A DNA stretch of 64,000 bases from Casuarius casuarius (lineage: Eukaryota; Chordata; Aves; Casuariiformes; Casuariidae). Every line of letters begins with the position of its first letter. The stretch's first letter is position 1. A program made the translations under genes and the position numbers. Location: contig PTFA01000020.1 of the NCBI GenBank assembly GCA_003342895.1, positions 3,715,437-3,779,436 of the forward strand, written 5' to 3'. Shown here piece by piece: positions 24,347 through 36,117 of this stretch. Below the pieces are notes generated by a model, which was not told the origin of the DNA, made no database searches, and was given only the letters and a program-made list of their open reading frames with translations.

Positions 24347-26501
24347 TTACAGCTCTACATTCCTACTGCTATCCACATCTCTTTCCAGGTAAAAACACCA
24401 CCTGCAGATATGAGGTGTTCAGAAAGGAAAAAAGAACCCATTTCAGAAACAAGCAAATCATAGTGCTTAGAAGACAGTTGTATATACCCATGTGTTACTT
24501 AGGTTACAGATACCAAGAAAACAATATGAGAATATGAACACAGGCATCTTCTTGGGAAATCCTTTTGCCTCTTATAAATCTCTTATGAATTTCCTGACTT
24601 CTGTAGCCCTCAGGAGTCAGGAATAAACCATACAAATAAACACTACCCCCATCTACTGACTTTTTTAGCTCACAAACCTTCATTTAACAGTCCAAATAAT
24701 TTTGAAGCTCCCTCCAGAGCTCAGTTATCCACATCCGGCAATTTTAGACATCTACACACCGTCAAGGCCCATTCTCTGACATACAGTCCAAATGGCACAG
24801 AATATTTCACATCCACACTATTAAGTTCTTCTGCCCTTCAAAACAGGAAGACTGCACCCAAAAGTACCTACGAGAAATGGTCCTTATGCCAGGCTGACCA
24901 TTAAACCAAGCCAAGAGGGTATTAGCTGTCCTGATCCAAAACCATGACCAGGACCATTCTGAAAATGTAACAGACAATTGAGCATCTGTGTCCACAAACG
25001 TTCCCTGATATGTTTAGTTCACTACCCACTGAGTATGCTGCATTCATATGGGCAGTGCAATATTATCTGACTTGTCCAAGAGCCCAGGGTGACCTCAGGA
25101 TGCAAGTCCCAAAGAGGGTTCCACTTTGCTATGACTGATACTCAGTCAAGGCAGGTTCAGGAGGGTGATGCTTAGGATTTGCTGCATGGTTTAGTATTTG
25201 GCATATAGTCACCTCGCTACTCAGGACGGCACAGATCCTGGCCCAGCAAGGCCCTAGCAAACATGAGGCATCCCTGGGGTATCTGCCCTCTTAGGGGGGC
25301 AGCAACAGTAACATTTTATTTATGCTTCTCTTGCTCCAGAAAGACATGGTGGCAGATCCACTGGCAGAGAGTGAAGCATCAAAGTTTCTCTAAATGCTGT
25401 AATTCTGGGACTGAATCTCTCACTGTTCACTGATGGGTCCTGACACAGAGGAACAGCACTAGCCGTTTTGTACTTTCAGAAATTTGTACGATTAGTGGTC
25501 ATTCTGCAACTCTACTCTCCTGAACACTGTTTAGCCAATAAGCAGGAAATACTACAAGAAGAAAGAGAGAGAATTCTATTTACTGCTTTTTAGGAGTTTT
25601 GTATCTTTTGAAGGGAAAGCAAATACAAAAAATCTTGTAGCACACTCTGCCAAGTTCAGAGGCAAGCATGTGTTTTCCATATTCTCTCCTCAAAGTACAT
25701 GAGATCCTGCCAGTAAAGCTCTAAACTGATGTTGCATTTAACTACTACTGCAGCCCTTACTTCATCGTAAACTTACCTCATCAAAGCTTTTTGCATTAAT
25801 GGGGCCAAGGCCAGGTCTTACTGATTTAAATCCAGAGAAAACACCACTAAAACCCACAGATAGGCCAAGTTTCTATTTGTGCAAGCAAATCAGATGCTTA
25901 TTTAATACACAGTCGTTTACTTAAAAAAAGGAATTTAAGTCTCTACAAAGGGAGGACCAATTAAAGACTCTCTCCACAAGGAAAAAGAGAAACTAGTAAC
26001 ACACATGTAAAATAAACTATATAGGAGCACTGCTAACAATTTGCAGAGCCAAGCTGGAGCTAAGATTTAAGCGTCCATTGAAATGTACATACAAGATATG
26101 TTTTCTTGTCCCTTATGTACTATAAAGGGCATAAAAATAGTAAGACATTTGGGATTGCAGGTTTGCTCTTACAGCTTTCAAAATGTATAACTAAAAGTAC
26201 TTGGATAGCTATTTTGGGCATTCATTGGGGGGAAGTTATTTGAATTTTCACGTAGTCTGGAAATACATCTGCCATTATTTTGTATTATTTAGAACACATG
26301 TTTCATGAAACATAATACCAATTAAAGAGCTGCTCTATATTTAAGTTTGACCATTTAAATACTTTTTTTTAAAGGCTGAGTGTACACATTGAAGTCGGAA
26401 ACAGTAAAATAAGAAAATTTAAATATACTGAGGACAGCCACCACTAGTTTCTGTTTCCATAGCAGTTTTTATCCCATGACTGCAACATTTTAATTAATTC
26501 C

Positions 26502-26640
26502 TGCTCAGAAAAGCTTTCTTCTCCAGGAAGGCTGTTTAGCACATGCTTAGTGAGACTCACACATAAACTTAAATTTAAGCACATGCTAATGTGACTTCCT
26601 GAACAGTGATGGCTTTAAGCACATAGGTAAGGGATTTTTC
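26502..26640. repeat. Old interspersed repeat with three AGCACATGCTTA-type units (copy 1)
   Basis: Three related segments occur in 100 bp: TTTAGCACATGCTTAG at 26535-26550, TTTAAGCACATGCTAATG at 26574-26591 and TTTAAGCACATAGGTAAG at 26614-26631. The same wording, AGCACTTAAGCATATGCCTA, recurs at 40781-40802. From memory, strings such as 'cttaagcacatgcttaactttaagcac' belong to an old, roughly palindromic interspersed repeat widespread in birds, crocodilians and turtles. I do not know its formal family name with certainty. The two copies in this window support a repeat rather than chance. Confidence 0.45.
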
Positions 26641-28980
26641 CCCTTACAAGGAACTAAATTTCATATTACCCTTGTGGTCTTCCCAACCAACATAGTCTCT
26701 TCCACAAATTTTACTCTACTGTAGTCCAGGGAAATGAAACACAGAGTGAGATCCACATTTTCCAATCTGGTCCTTAATTTGGGGCACATTTCCTTCGCAG
26801 ACCAGCTTTAGAATTCCCATGACTTTTCTGAAAATGAAGACCTAACTGTGTAAAAGAAGAGACCCGAACTAAGCTGCTGAGCTTTACAGGCCTCCCCTCC
26901 CCACAAAGTTGGCTCTAGAAAGCTTGCCCAAGATTAGCTTGTCATAGAAACATTACATCTCTGGTCACCATTAATGTCGATAAGAGCTGTTACAATTTAC
27001 ACCCTCAAAAAGTTAACAAACAGAGAAAAGAACATTAAAAAGAGTTAAAGGACTTAAAGGAAAGCAAAAATTACACTTATTTGATCACTGCTACACATGC
27101 TTCATAATTTTGCCTTCAAGATATGCTCATGAGTTCTGTGTAGAGTCACTCATAAAGTAACATGCAGCACATGTCTACACAGACGAAACCAAACAGCCCC
27201 ACTCCCACTCTGCTGGCACTGGGAACCCGGTAGACACAAATCTGTTCTGCTCTAGAGGCATGTAACCACACTAGCGCAACAATGAATCCAAATTAACTTC
27301 TCAAATAATATAAAGATGGCATTTTCTTTCCTATTTTAAGATGTAGCCTGAAGAATATGGCAACACACTGCAGAAGAGGATGTAGGAGTGAGCAAAGGAG
27401 TGAGAAATCCAATTTCCATTAGCCCACAGCAGAGGTGAAGCGCATCCGACCCAGAGTCCCACCCACCTTGAAGTGTCCTGGCACATTTCAAGACAGCAAG
27501 CCACAAAATGGGATCATATAACCAAGAGCAAACACTTAATACATTACATCCTTGTTGTATATGTGTACACAGTATATAATAAATTTTCCTCTTCCTCTAA
27601 GGCACTCGGCCTTGGACTGACGAGCTGGCTGCACACCACAAGCTGTATACTCTGTTTTTTGTCATTGCTGACTCTCCTCAGCAGTGCTCTCTGGACTCCT
27701 TTGTCAAACTAAGCAGCAATCACCAACCTCAAATAAGCTTCTGTTCTTCTTAACACCACACATGACCACCAGAGGTAGGACAGGTAGCAGCACTTAATGT
27801 GGCCCAGCTGGCGTCTTAAACTGTATCTGCTACTTGTAGATCAGCTTCAGAGAGACAGATGTTTTAATAAGGTAAGTTTTGATAGGGTTTTATATATCTC
27901 TCACCTGTGTGGTCTCACCAGTTAAACACATCTTTGGAAGTACCACTTGCTAGCACCTCAATACTGCTTCTCTTCAGTTCCTGCAAGTATAAGCTCCTGT
28001 AGACCACACATCCACCACATAATAATCAGTTGTTTCAATTTTAAACAATCTGAAATAAAACATGACAGTTTCCACAACTGTAAACAACAGCATATAGCAT
28101 AAGGTGGTAACCTAAAATAGTAAATATATAGCTTAATAAAAAAAGAAAAAACAAGCAGCCTGGTTTGTTCTACTCCCCCTCCCCTACGTAGCTCGAAGAC
28201 CTCCCCCTTCTCAGAAATCAAGCTTACAGTGACCAGAACAAGCCATGTCGGTACGGCAGGTCAAACCCCTTTACAATCCTTGAATTCAGGATTCTTCCTT
28301 TACAGAGGATCATTTTTCATTTCTTCTTTATAATTTTTCTTCTGAAAATAAAAAAAATTCTGGAACATTTTTAAAAGGAAACTACACTTTGTTCACCAAT
28401 TCCAGCTTATCTCACACAAAAGTTATAAAATAGTAATTAACTGAGGCAACTTTGGAATAAGTATGCCTATTCGCATAGCCACTTCCCAAGCACACAGGAA
28501 AAGTGGTAAACTTTGCTCTTTATTCAGAATTCAGAAGGCAGAAATCCTAAGAAAAGCATGCTTGAGAGAGAGAAAGTATTTCTGACAAACTCTGTCAACA
28601 GCTCCTTCCTACCGGAACCACTGGGAGCTATAGAGCAAGCACTGTAAAGATCTAAGTCATTGCAACACCATATCCATAAAGTTGTTAATAACTGCTTAAG
28701 ATTTTTGTAATTTCAAACCAAAACTTTTCACAGTCCCAAAAGCATAAAAGACCCCTACAAAGTAGAGTTAGCGGCACAGTACAAAGCTTAGTAAGCCAAC
28801 AGATTCTGTCCTGACTTCAATTCCAAATTTTAGAGTTTAGCCTCAAGCAATGTGGCATTATTAGTCTCATCCTGAAGTAACAGTGATGTAGATAATCACA
28901 ACAACACACTATTTTACAGAAAATGTCATTTCCAAAATAGAATGGAAACCACTTACATAAACTCCATGAAACTGATTCAA
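26641..28980. other. Non-genic stretch
   Basis: No gene. There is a possible degraded MITE end near 27161-27285. A minus-strand frame of 87 codons at 27958-28221 has no domain. A plus-strand AAG|GTAAGT site near 27868-27877 is isolated. Confidence 0.6.
27161..27285. mobile_element. Very weak MITE-like fragment
   Basis: It starts with CATGTCTACACAGAC. About 50 bases later it contains CTGGGAACCCGGTAGACACAAA, wording like the body of palindromic DNA-transposon derivatives with CTATGTCTACAC termini. It shares the start pattern with the patch at 17928. No matching right terminus could be found. Confidence 0.2.
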
Positions 28981-28991
28981 CAAAACTCTGA

Positions 28992-29020
28992 AAATGTGCC
29001 TGGAAATGCCAGGCACATTT
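28992..29020. repeat. Perfect 12-bp inverted repeat (hairpin)
   Basis: AAATGTGCCTGG (28992-29003) is followed by a 5-base spacer AAATG and then CCAGGCACATTT (29009-29020), the exact reverse complement. As RNA or cruciform DNA it forms a 12-bp stem with a 5-base loop. It is shorter than a typical pre-miRNA stem, no U-run follows, and no function is known. Confidence 0.9.
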
Positions 29021-30560
29021 CTCCACTCAAGAATGTTAACATGATCTTGAACACTGAGAATTACTGCTTGCAAGTGTGGTGTTCAAAGATGCTGAGAGTT
29101 TGGCCTTATAGTTCTGACATGTCTGATGGTGATGGGTAACTAGATATCCGTATTAACTCTGATTTATCACTGACATCTGTTGAACATTACAGATTTAATA
29201 CTTCACATGATCTGAGCAGACATGTCTAGGGGCTCCCAGAGGTGGCAGCCTCTCTTCTAAAGTTTCAAGCACATTTGGATCTGAAAGGAAGAGATAATAT
29301 AGACTGTTCTCCTGCCAGTCCACAATACTTTGAAAAAGTGGCCTACTGAGACAAGCTGAAGAGCAATTCCCCAATACCAGCTTGAGGTACTTGCAGATTA
29401 ATGAAATTGCTCTTATGAATCTTCAAGCTGATTTTTTTGCTCATCTTTCAGGTGTTTAGTTTCAGAAGTTCATTCAAGAACAGTCCAAATACAAGAGCAT
29501 CCCAAATTCATATGCTGTCATGCAATTCATGCTACATTTTAGATAATTTAGTGAGTTACAAGAGTTAAGTTGCCACAATTAGAAGTGTCAAACCAACAAA
29601 ACGTTACATAGTAAAAGTTCCATAAAAAAGCTGCACACCTGCATTCTTCTTGAGTGGNATCTATTTTGTTTGACAACCAAAGCAGGAAGCCTGACTTGTA
29701 CCCTACAAGAACATCCTGGAAGGCTTCTTCAGGAATTGCAGCCCCCACCCAGAAATACCACATGACATCTCTGAACACTTACTGAAAACATAAGAAAGGA
29801 CACAAGGCTGACAAAATGTATGAGCTCATGCTTTCAGTCTCCCCAGTTTGCTCTTTTGTATGGCATTTGCCATCTTGACAAGACATTTATTCCACCTCTC
29901 AGACCATTATTCATATGAAACAATTTTATTTGTTTGAATACTGTGACCAGCCTCTTTTGCAAAGTGCACCTTGATCTACTTTCACAAAAATATCTTGAGA
30001 TACTGTCAATGGACAGGTGCTGCCCTCAGCGACTAGGAGCTTGAACTAAACAGTGTAATCAAATATAAGGTCTGAGTACAGTGTTGCATATGTATACATG
30101 CATATATGCGTGTGTGCCTGTGTGTGTATAAATATATATATATATTCCAAATTGGATTAAGTCTATTCAATTAATGGCATTTCCCCAGGTCAGCACAAAA
30201 GACAAGATCCCTTAGCAATAGGGAAGCTCCCCTTGGAATTCTAGTGGGCCACGAACAGAAACATAGCAGTGATTAAATTAAACCCATCCTTTACATGGGC
30301 AGAAGAGAACAAAAAGAATACAAGAACAGTTCCTTCTTGCCATGCTCTGAGCATCACAAGCTGTAAGAGTGTTTAGGGGGAGAAGCGCTATGGCCCCACT
30401 CCACACTACCCTGGGGAGCTAATTAAATCCTGTTGTGTGATTCCAAAGGGTGTTACAGCCTGCGCATTACAAAGACACCACTTCTGACACACAAAACCCA
30501 AGAGCCACAAATTGTTGAAGGTTTGGGGAGTATTCTGGGGAAATATTGCTAGATGTTTAT
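29021..30560. other. Non-genic stretch
   Basis: Unique sequence plus a microsatellite at 30084-30146 and an N at 29658. No open frame with domain character. Confidence 0.65.
30084..30146. repeat. Compound alternating purine-pyrimidine microsatellite (ATGC/TG/AT)
   Basis: A run of CATATGTATACATGCATATATGC, then GTGTGTG units interrupted by CC, then ATATATATATAT. Nearly all of it alternates purine and pyrimidine, a composition able to adopt Z-DNA or cruciform structures. Confidence 0.85.
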
Positions 30561-30564
30561 CCTG

Positions 30565-30675
30565 TCTTTATCCTTCCTCTCCCTCCACAAACCAGCTATT
30601 GGCCACTGCAGGAGACACAACACTAAGTTAGATGGACCTTTGGCCTGCTCTTGTGTGGCCATTCTTATGTTCACC
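30565..30675 (+). mobile_element. CR1 LINE 3' end fragment
   Basis: The sequence from about 30600 reads CTATTGGCCACTGCAGGAGA, then AGTTAGATGGACCTTTGG, then CTTGTGTGGCCATTCTTATG. This follows, base for base over most positions, the well-known 3' untranslated end of sauropsid CR1 elements (pattern: ggccactg-x-x-ggagacaggatactgggctagatggacctttggtctgacccagtatggccattcttatg). Only the tail is present, as expected of the strongly 5'-truncated CR1 copies that dominate these genomes. The upstream boundary is uncertain. The 61-codon frame across it is not a gene. Confidence 0.75.
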
Positions 30676-33600
30676 CTCACAGAGCTCCAGAAATTTCTGA
30701 TTTTGCTTTCCCAAAACATGTTCCTATTTCCTTCTTGAATACTGGGGCTCCTCAAAACTCCATCAACTAACATCTTTCTTTTTCTAATGACCCATCAGCT
30801 AGTATTCTTCACCCAAGTAGTTCAGAGTATCTGAAAGGTATCGCTAGATTTCACAGGTATTTCATCTTTCAATCTTGCTCCTGTATTATCCACATTTTTT
30901 GAGAAGACCCAGCTACCTCCTATTATTATTTCTTCTGTTATTTTTAATAGAGACTGCTTCTGCTCAGTGTGCTTTTGAAATCAGACTAATTACATAGTTA
31001 TCTCCTGGCATATCTGCACAGATGTGTGCACAAAGACCTCCCTAGAAGCCCTAAGGCTTATTCCCTTACCATTGTTATTTCACCTGCTTCAGTACATAAC
31101 TGCTAATTCTGGCCGGAAACTGGATGAAGATGGTTTAAGCCAGACACTGCCACAGCTGATAAGCTGCATCTACTTCCTCAGGCAGTAGGGGCTCTAACTC
31201 CCTACAGAAGAGAAAGGCAGACCACTGAGGAGCTAAGACCTTAAATTGCTGCAGCCAAACCCACCCAAGCTCTCAGCCAGAGCCCTCATTCAGGAAGTCT
31301 GATTGTTAGATCCTGAAAAAGATGACATATTTAAAGAGATAGGAAATAAAATATTATTGCTGCATAATTTCTGAGGCCTTGAACAAAAGACTTCTCAGGT
31401 GCCTTGAAGAAAAAGTCAAGGCACAGAATTTTTTCTCACAAAAACCTTTCCTGCTGAGATGAAAGTTTACCACTCTTAGCCAGCAGAGGAAACAAAGGAA
31501 AACAAAAATAAAGCACATACCATAAAAACCCCTAAGGCACAACAAGAGCAGAGCAGAAAGAAATAATTCACAGCAAGGTTAGAGAAACAGAAGAGAAGAA
31601 TTACAGTAATGTAACATAACAAGTGTAAGAAAGCAAACTGAATGGATTAGATAGGGTTGGATCAACACTAGCTTAGCCTGACCTTTAGAGCAAAGGTGCA
31701 CAAACAGAAAATTACTGCCAAAAGCAGTTTGTGATCTACTGCCAGTAGCAGCTAATTTGCTATAGTGGAAGAGGAGAGATGACACAAGATTACAGCTGCC
31801 ATTAAGGCTTGGGAGAGGCCAATGCAGCAAGTATGTCTGGGCAGCATGGTACTAGACAAACAGAGCTGGCAGGCAATTTTTTTGGTATGTTCCTCCTCAT
31901 GTTTCAGGGACGTTTCACTGTCCCAGATGCTGTCTGAGTCATCCAGAGCGAGGAAGAAAAACAAAACCAAAAGTTGCAGCAGAAAGATATGAAGATAAAC
32001 TGCGCTGGAGTGATAAAAGGGTAATCACTGTGAAATGTTACAGGATAGGTGAAGTACCAGATTTTTATATGCACTGTGCACGTGAGTAACTTGCCACGGG
32101 AACAAAAGGACGCTGAACATGTCCCACTCTTACTGTGTTCACTATATAGTTAATATCAGGTCAGAGATTAGAGAGCCTGATATTATGTCTGAGAAAAGAT
32201 AGCTACTTTTGACAACAATTCTTAAAATCATCTCGAGTTGGACACGGGATACAGTGCAAAAATGCTCGTCCTGTGCAGAGAAGTGGCAGATGATCAAAGG
32301 CCAGCAGACTGACAAAGATTTACTTTCAGAGATGTTTGCAACGAGACAATCTGGAAAGAAAGAGATTATCTGCAGATCAGGCTAACAGACTGTGCTGTAT
32401 CGCAAAGCAAAGAGAGCAGAGAGGAGCCCTAAGGAGATCTCAAACACTATTCATAGCTGAGTTTTATTTGGTCTGACATCATAAATTTACCTATAAAGTG
32501 ATGTTGCTCCCCAGTTGGTCTTTATAGCTGTTCACAAGGTAACAAGACTGACAGAACTGCTCTGTGCCAACACTGTCACCTTTTGAGATGGATACTAATC
32601 ACAGATAGATATAAAGGATATATTTGCATATAAGAAAGACCCTTATTAGTCAAAACACAGAATATAGTTTTAAACATTAGGAGACAGACAATAAGAATAC
32701 CCCTTTTGTGTCTGACTATTTTAATTAAATGAGTTGTGTTCCTAGATCATGAAGAAGCTATAGTCAGACAGTGGAGTGCTATTGTGCTTAGTGAAAAAGA
32801 AAGAAATCCACTTCCCAAAAGAGCTGATAGACAAGCTCTGCTGTAAGCCAAGCTAGTCTAGAATAAATTTAGAATTTATCAGATGTCATAAAAATTTGCA
32901 GTTTTATCAGCGAGTAGGAAATTTCCTCGAGTTTATGATCCCAGGAAACTAATTGCAAACAGAATGCAATTACAAAACTATGTATTACAGAGTGTTTTTA
33001 GACACCCTCCAGTTATACATCAACAAAATTCCCATTACAAAATTATTTACTTCTAAATCCTTTGGCTCTATATTGGTTATAGCAGCAATACAATTTTTCT
33101 GCTATATTTAGATATGAGACCCTAAACTGTGACATCCTATAAATATATCTGACAGAGATAAACGTCTAATGTTTGGCTGTTACTGAATAAGGAGGGGGAA
33201 AAGGGACAGAGAAAGAAATCTGTGTGGTGAGGTAATCTAGTTGACTTCTAATAAAAAGAAGCAAGATTAAACTGATTACATTTGATAGATTTTCACAATT
33301 AGGCCATTTTGTGATAGAGCAGGAACAAAACTCTAAAATCTGACTTCAACGCTTTGGAAAATCCTGATTCCGAGACAGAAAATCAGTGCAAGTTGAAATC
33401 ACAGCCGTAGCAAATGCACAGTTGGTATTCCATTTTTCAGTCATTCTGCCAACAATCCCTACAGGATTTAAATATCTTCTTATTAAGAAATATTTCAAGA
33501 CATCATTTTCAAAGGGTGGTAATTTCTGCTTTTGGTTACCAAATTTTCTTTCCCCCCCCCGCTTTTTTTTTAAACACTACAATAACTTTAAGTAGACAGA

Positions 33601-34389
33601 AAATGATTCTACAAGGAGTTATTGACAAATGATGTTTGTTATCTGAAGTGGCTAGCAGAAGCATATCCTCACAGCATGAAAGCACATTATACTGATATCC
33701 TATACAGAGCCAGAAGCCAAATGAAAATTTTCTTCCATAGCCTTTGGAGCCTGACAATGATANTACTTTAATTACAAAACTGAAATTCAGGCTATGTTGG
33801 CTGAAGGGCTTTCCCAGCACTCATCAGCACATCAGTGATTNAGTTCATTTCTTTTTTTGAGAAGAAACCACAGAAATTGGAAGAAACTTCTAAGGCTGTT
33901 CAGTTTTGAGCCAATGCCAAGTGAAGCTTGAGGGCACAAGTTTGATTATTTGGGGGTTTAGTTTTGGGTTCCACTCAAATCCCAAAATACCAAGCAAAAA
34001 ACTCAGAGAAAATAAGAAGCCTCCCACTACTGTCATATTCCATCTTAGCAACTTACTTCGAGTGTTGATTCTGTGACTCCTTTTTAAAAAGAGCAATAAA
34101 CCTCAATGTATCTAACTAATGGAAATTTATCTCCTATCTTTGCCTAATGCGGCCACCCAAGATGCTATAGTATTACTAAACATATAACAGAGAAGAAAGC
34201 AACTGAACTCAAACCAGAAGCACATTCATCCCTGAAGATACAGATTTTCCTATGAAGGCTCTTAGTTATTGTTAATTTACAGTCAAGAGAAGCAGAGAGA
34301 TAATTTGAAAGTGTGGAGAAATGGGACAAAGATCATAGCATACACTGCATGGCTTCAGAGGAGCTCTGTGTGTGCAAAGGAACTGCCTC
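30676..34389. other. Non-genic stretch
   Basis: No gene. Near 31190 the phrase GGGGCTCTAACTCCCTACAG may be an old repeat relic. There are homopolymer runs at 33552-33571 and N bases at 33763 and 33841. The 94-codon minus-strand frame at 33536-33820 contains the homopolymer and an N and is not credible. Confidence 0.65.
33552..33571. repeat. C9 then T9 homopolymer pair
   Basis: Nine C bases, then GC, then about nine T bases. Error-prone to sequence. Confidence 0.8.
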
Positions 34390-34775
34390 AAGCATGGGCC
34401 AGGGGTGGGGGGAGAAACCTACCTGTGAATCAAATGCATGGCTGGAGCAGCACGACTGACCTCATGAGGGCCCTGGGCACTCGCCTCTCATGGAGGTCTG
34501 GCTGCCAGGGCTGGGGCGGCCTCGGCCCAGCAGGGCCACGGGGAGAGGCTCCCCAGTGCACTGCAGGGAGGCCACCGCCAGGGTCACCCCGGCCTTGGGA
34601 GCTGCTACATCCCCAGGAGTGCCCGATGCCCGCGGCTGCCCCAGCTGCCTCCCAGTGCCCTGCTCCCTAGCAGGCAGGTAGGATGGGCCCTGGGAGCCTG
34701 TCCCCAACTGGGAGGCCCCATGGCTCCCCAGGAGCAAGTGGCCCTGCAGCACCCTGACAGGCCTCCAGTACGTGC
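34390..34775. other. GC-rich, CpG-poor island
   Basis: Hand counts give 65-78% GC in each 60-base line from 34441 to 34740, about 71% overall, with abrupt drops to AT-rich sequence on both sides. I count about 11 CpG in roughly 320 bases. That is near 0.3 of the number expected from base composition, so it is not a classical unmethylated CpG island. Short phrases repeat inside it (GGGCCCTGGG twice, TCCCCAGGAG twice). Stop-free frames on both strands (up to 133 codons) follow from the composition. It could be a GC-rich transposon or LTR remnant, a degenerate minisatellite, a GC-rich exon or an insertion. I recognise no family. Confidence 0.7.
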
Positions 34776-36025
34776 AAGCTACAGACCAATGTCACCAAAT
34801 CCAAAAATTGTCATTTGTGAGAAATAAATGGAGGAAAAAGACAGAATTTACACAAAACTTAAAATTGTTGTTACATAGTTTGGTCCAAAGTCAAAACACT
34901 ATCTTTAAAAGATCAAGGACTCTAGTAAAATATAAAGACTTGGTATCATTCACTTAGTACAATTCTGCTTATATAAGAAATGGTGTTTAAATATTGATCA
35001 CTAAACACAGTATATTTACTCAATAATACCAGAGTTAACTACTTTTTCTCCAAGGTAAATTAACTCATTTGCTGTAGTTCTAGACATTTTTTCATTTATG
35101 TATTCCGCCTCCCCACAAAAATAATGAAATTCTTTTCCTGCTTAATACTAATAGATTTTTCACAGTAATTTCCTTTCAGTTTCCTATAGTCAAAGCTGCA
35201 GAATACTCAGGCGCAGCTTTTACATCTGCTGTTAAGCTTCATGCTCTCTCCATGGCTTTGTAGTTAGCTTGTAGCACACAAGCAGGTTTACATGTAATAG
35301 AAGTTAAAAGAATGAGAATTATTTTGTACCACTGAGGAGTAATTCTGTAACCCAAGGATTAGAAATGCAAGGCTTGTGTTTGGATAGGCCCACTATCACC
35401 GCAGAGTTGTCCCAACATGCTGAGGTGCAAGATAACTTATGTGCATGCAGAGCACTGGGTATCTCTGTCTTTCAAAATAATTTGCCTTTCAGCACCTCTT
35501 TGTTTAGGCCTTTGTTCAGTTCTTGATAAATAGATAGGAAATCTTGTCCCTTTGGAGTGTCTGCTGCATGCTTAGATAATTATTCAGGTAAGCAGAGAGA
35601 GTAAAAGAAGAAAGCTCTCCAGGAACTGCAGTCAAAGGCAGAGTGCTGTAAACACCCTTAATGTATGTGGACAGCAGAGGAGAATATTATAGAGATTGAC
35701 TTCTGTTGATATGCTGGACTGGCCTTCTGCTGTTATTCAGCAGAAATTTGAAACAGACCTTCCTTTCTGTTTGAGTTCTGCTGAACATTTGAGAACATGG
35801 CTGGTGCCAGGAAACTAGTTACATCTTCCCAACTCTTATGGCAGTTGACACTGCTGACATAAAGGCTTCATCTAGCAACACGTCTATCAAAAAGTACATT
35901 CAACAGCTGAAGACTACTGCTATTCCAGTTCAAACTGACTCCTATTCTGCGATAGAGTTTATGGTGGCTTTGCCTTAAGATGATTGAGAAATCTGCCTTC
36001 TTTCTCCTTCTTCCCCTCCTTTCAG
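34776..36025. other. Non-genic stretch
   Basis: Unique AT-rich sequence with no recognisable feature until the pyrimidine tract at 35995-36025 that precedes the exon-like segment. Confidence 0.65.
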
Positions 36026-36117
36026 TCTGAAACTCTTGACTGGCTTAAATTTGATTTCTCAGTAGCATCCTATAACTCAGAACCAAGATCAAGCTGTTTA
36101 TCATCAGACGAATGATG
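36026..36117 (+). other. Candidate exon with strong splice sites (92 nt)
   Basis: Immediately upstream lies a long pyrimidine tract (CTTTCTCCTTCTTCCCCTCC) ending TTTCAG at 36025, an excellent 3' splice site. Immediately downstream the sequence is ATG|GTAAGTATT, an excellent 5' splice site. Between them one frame is open for 29 codons, beginning SETLDWLKFDF, with acidic and Ser-rich residues after it, and meets TGA five bases before the donor. The other two frames stop early. A stop that close to a downstream intron argues against an internal coding exon. It favours a noncoding RNA exon, a poison exon or an untranslated exon. I do not recognise the peptide. Chance pairing of good sites in intron-like DNA remains possible. 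Confidence 0.3.

Larger units (their letters stand above)
21086..26490. other. Non-genic stretch
   Basis: No gene. It contains poly-A runs at 22641 and 24330, a CAC repeat with a small hairpin at 23932, and N bases at 21385 and 23811. A plus-strand GAG|GTAAGT donor-like site at 22098-22105 has no convincing exon. Region 23600-23740 is rich in TAAT/TCAATTA cores. Confidence 0.65.

Noticed and set aside
34269..34670. 133-codon plus-strand frame
   Set aside because: Most of it is the GC-rich island. Low-complexity Gly/Pro/Ala-rich translation with a comparably open minus-strand frame.
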